The notes beneath the pieces are model-generated. The model was not told where the DNA came from. It searched no databases and worked only from the letters and a program-made list of their open reading frames with translations. Below are positions 63,200-64,000 of a stretch of DNA of 64,000 nt, piece by piece. The stretch is from assembly GCF_003797835.1 (NCBI RefSeq), contig NZ_RKMF01000017.1, forward strand, positions 1 through 64,000, given 5' to 3'. The DNA comes from Kocuria soli (GTDB taxonomy: Bacteria; Actinomycetota; Actinomycetes; Actinomycetales; Micrococcaceae). The stretch's first letter is position 1. Every line of letters starts with the position of its first letter. Both the position numbers and the translations under genes were made by a program.

Positions 63200-64000
63200 G
63201 TGAATTCTTCCCCTCCCGCTGACACCACGACCCCGCTCCAGGTGCTCCATGACGTCTTCGGGTACGACTCCTTTCGTGGTGACCAGGAAAAGATCGTGGA
63301 GCACGTCAGCGGTGGGGGAGACGCCGTCGTCCTGATGCCCACGGGGGGCGGGAAGTCACTGTGCTATCAGATCCCCGCGCTGGTCCGGCCCGGTACGGGA
63401 GTGGTGATTTCTCCGCTGATCGCGCTCATGCAGAACCAGGTGGACGCGCTGGCTGCGGTGGGTGTCAAGGCCGCCTTCCTCAACTCGACTCTGAGTTTCG
63501 AGGAAGCCGATGCGGTGGAAGCAGATCTCCTGGCCGGCCGACTGGACCTGGTTTACATGGCACCCGAACGGCTGGTCCAGAAACATACCTTGAACGTTCT
63601 GGCCCGCTGCCGGCTTGCGTTGTTCGCCATTGACGAGGCGCACTGTGTTTCTCAGTGGGGCCACGACTTCCGGCGGGACTACCTGGGGCTCTCGGTCCTG
63701 GCTGAACGCTTTCCCGAGGTGCCGCGGATCGCCTTGACCGCCACCGCCACGGAAGCGACCCACGCGGAGCTGACCGAGCGGCTCGGCATGGCGCAGGCAC
63801 GGCATTTCGTGTCGAGCTTCGACCGGCCGAACATCCAGTACCGGATCGTGGAGAAGGACAACGCGCGCTCGCAGTTGCTGCGGTTGCTTCGCGCCGAACA
63901 CGACGGTGATTCCGGGATCGTCTACTGCCTGTCCCGGCGCAGCGTGGAGCAGACGGCCGAAGCGCTGCGCAAGGAGGGCCTGGACGCGTTGGGGTACCAC
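63200..64000 (+). CDS. recQ: RecQ-family ATP-dependent DNA helicase, 5' part
   Basis: The frame runs off the window end after 267 codons. Motif 0 [17 protein letters not shown], Walker [17 protein letters not shown], motif [18 protein letters not shown], motif [19 protein letters not shown] and the start of motif IV ([16 protein letters not shown]) are the RecQ series in order. It unwinds DNA 3' to 5' in recombination and replication repair. The zinc and HRDC domains would lie beyond the window. GTG 63200 fits the family start. Confidence 0.95.
   Translation, partial: MNSSPPADTTTPLQVLHDVFGYDSFRGDQEKIVEHVSGGGDAVVLMPTGGGKSLCYQIPALVRPGTGVVISPLIALMQNQVDALAAVGVKAAFLNSTLSFEEADAVEADLLAGRLDLVYMAPERLVQKHTLNVLARCRLALFAIDEAHCVSQWGHDFRRDYLGLSVLAERFPEVPRIALTATATEATHAELTERLGMAQARHFVSSFDRPNIQYRIVEKDNARSQLLRLLRAEHDGDSGIVYCLSRRSVEQTAEALRKEGLDALGYH

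Overview
The window is GC-rich chromosomal DNA of an actinobacterium, most likely a member of the Micrococcales and probably a Micrococcaceae-type organism such as Kocuria or a relative. The evidence is the many GTG starts, the PucR-type FasR regulator upstream of fabD-fabH-acpP-fabF, the actinobacterial families DUF3145 and DUF3052, homodimeric AceE, tandem signal peptidases between rplS and rnhB, an MptB-type lipoglycan mannosyltransferase, and several apparently leaderless promoters. The genus is an inference, not something read directly.

Layout. 1-1100: a complete IS481-family element inserted at a CTAG target. 1.3-13.7 kb: a zinc alcohol dehydrogenase, amt-glnK (ammonium uptake and PII signalling), a GtrA-like membrane protein, ffh, a Nudix hydrolase, an unknown protein, a NarL-type two-component system and a NatAB-type ABC exporter. 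13.9-23.7 kb: a core translation, export and DNA block (rpsP-khpA-rimM-trmD-rplS, three tandem signal peptidase I genes, rnhB, yraN, comM, dprA), followed by xerC. 25-34 kb: DUF3145, then on the minus strand aceE, fasR, fabD, fabH, acpP and fabF, a cluster running from pyruvate to acetyl-CoA to fatty acids. 34.3-39 kb: DUF3052, a peroxiredoxin, a sirtuin, tRNA-Val, a HAD phosphatase and a thioesterase. 38.4-43.1 kb: a cysteine-containing repressor-like protein divergent from an NnrS-like protein and a giant membrane-cupredoxin-NirK fusion, with a perfect palindrome over the promoters. 43.2-50.9 kb: gnd, cysK/cysE, msrA, a Nif3-like gene, a coiled-coil Zn-ribbon protein, RNase P RNA, yaaA and def. 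50.9-57.5 kb: an accessory-looking operon encoding an SbnA-like PLP synthase, a COG4529-type flavoprotein and a DAP-decarboxylase-like PLP enzyme, next to a small exporter, a broken ureohydrolase and a shikimate-dehydrogenase-like gene. 57.6-64 kb: a membrane protein, a sigma factor coupled to an O6-alkylguanine-DNA alkyltransferase, tRNA-His, orn, mptB, another membrane protein and the start of recQ.

The strongest candidates for something new are the three-enzyme operon at 50950-55257 with no NIS or NRPS synthetase, the LepB paralogue whose catalytic serine is alanine (codon 18871-18873), the aceE terminator that abuts the fasR start codon, and the nirK promoter palindrome with its cysteine-bearing regulator. 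All functions are assigned by reading motifs and gene order; no database search was run.
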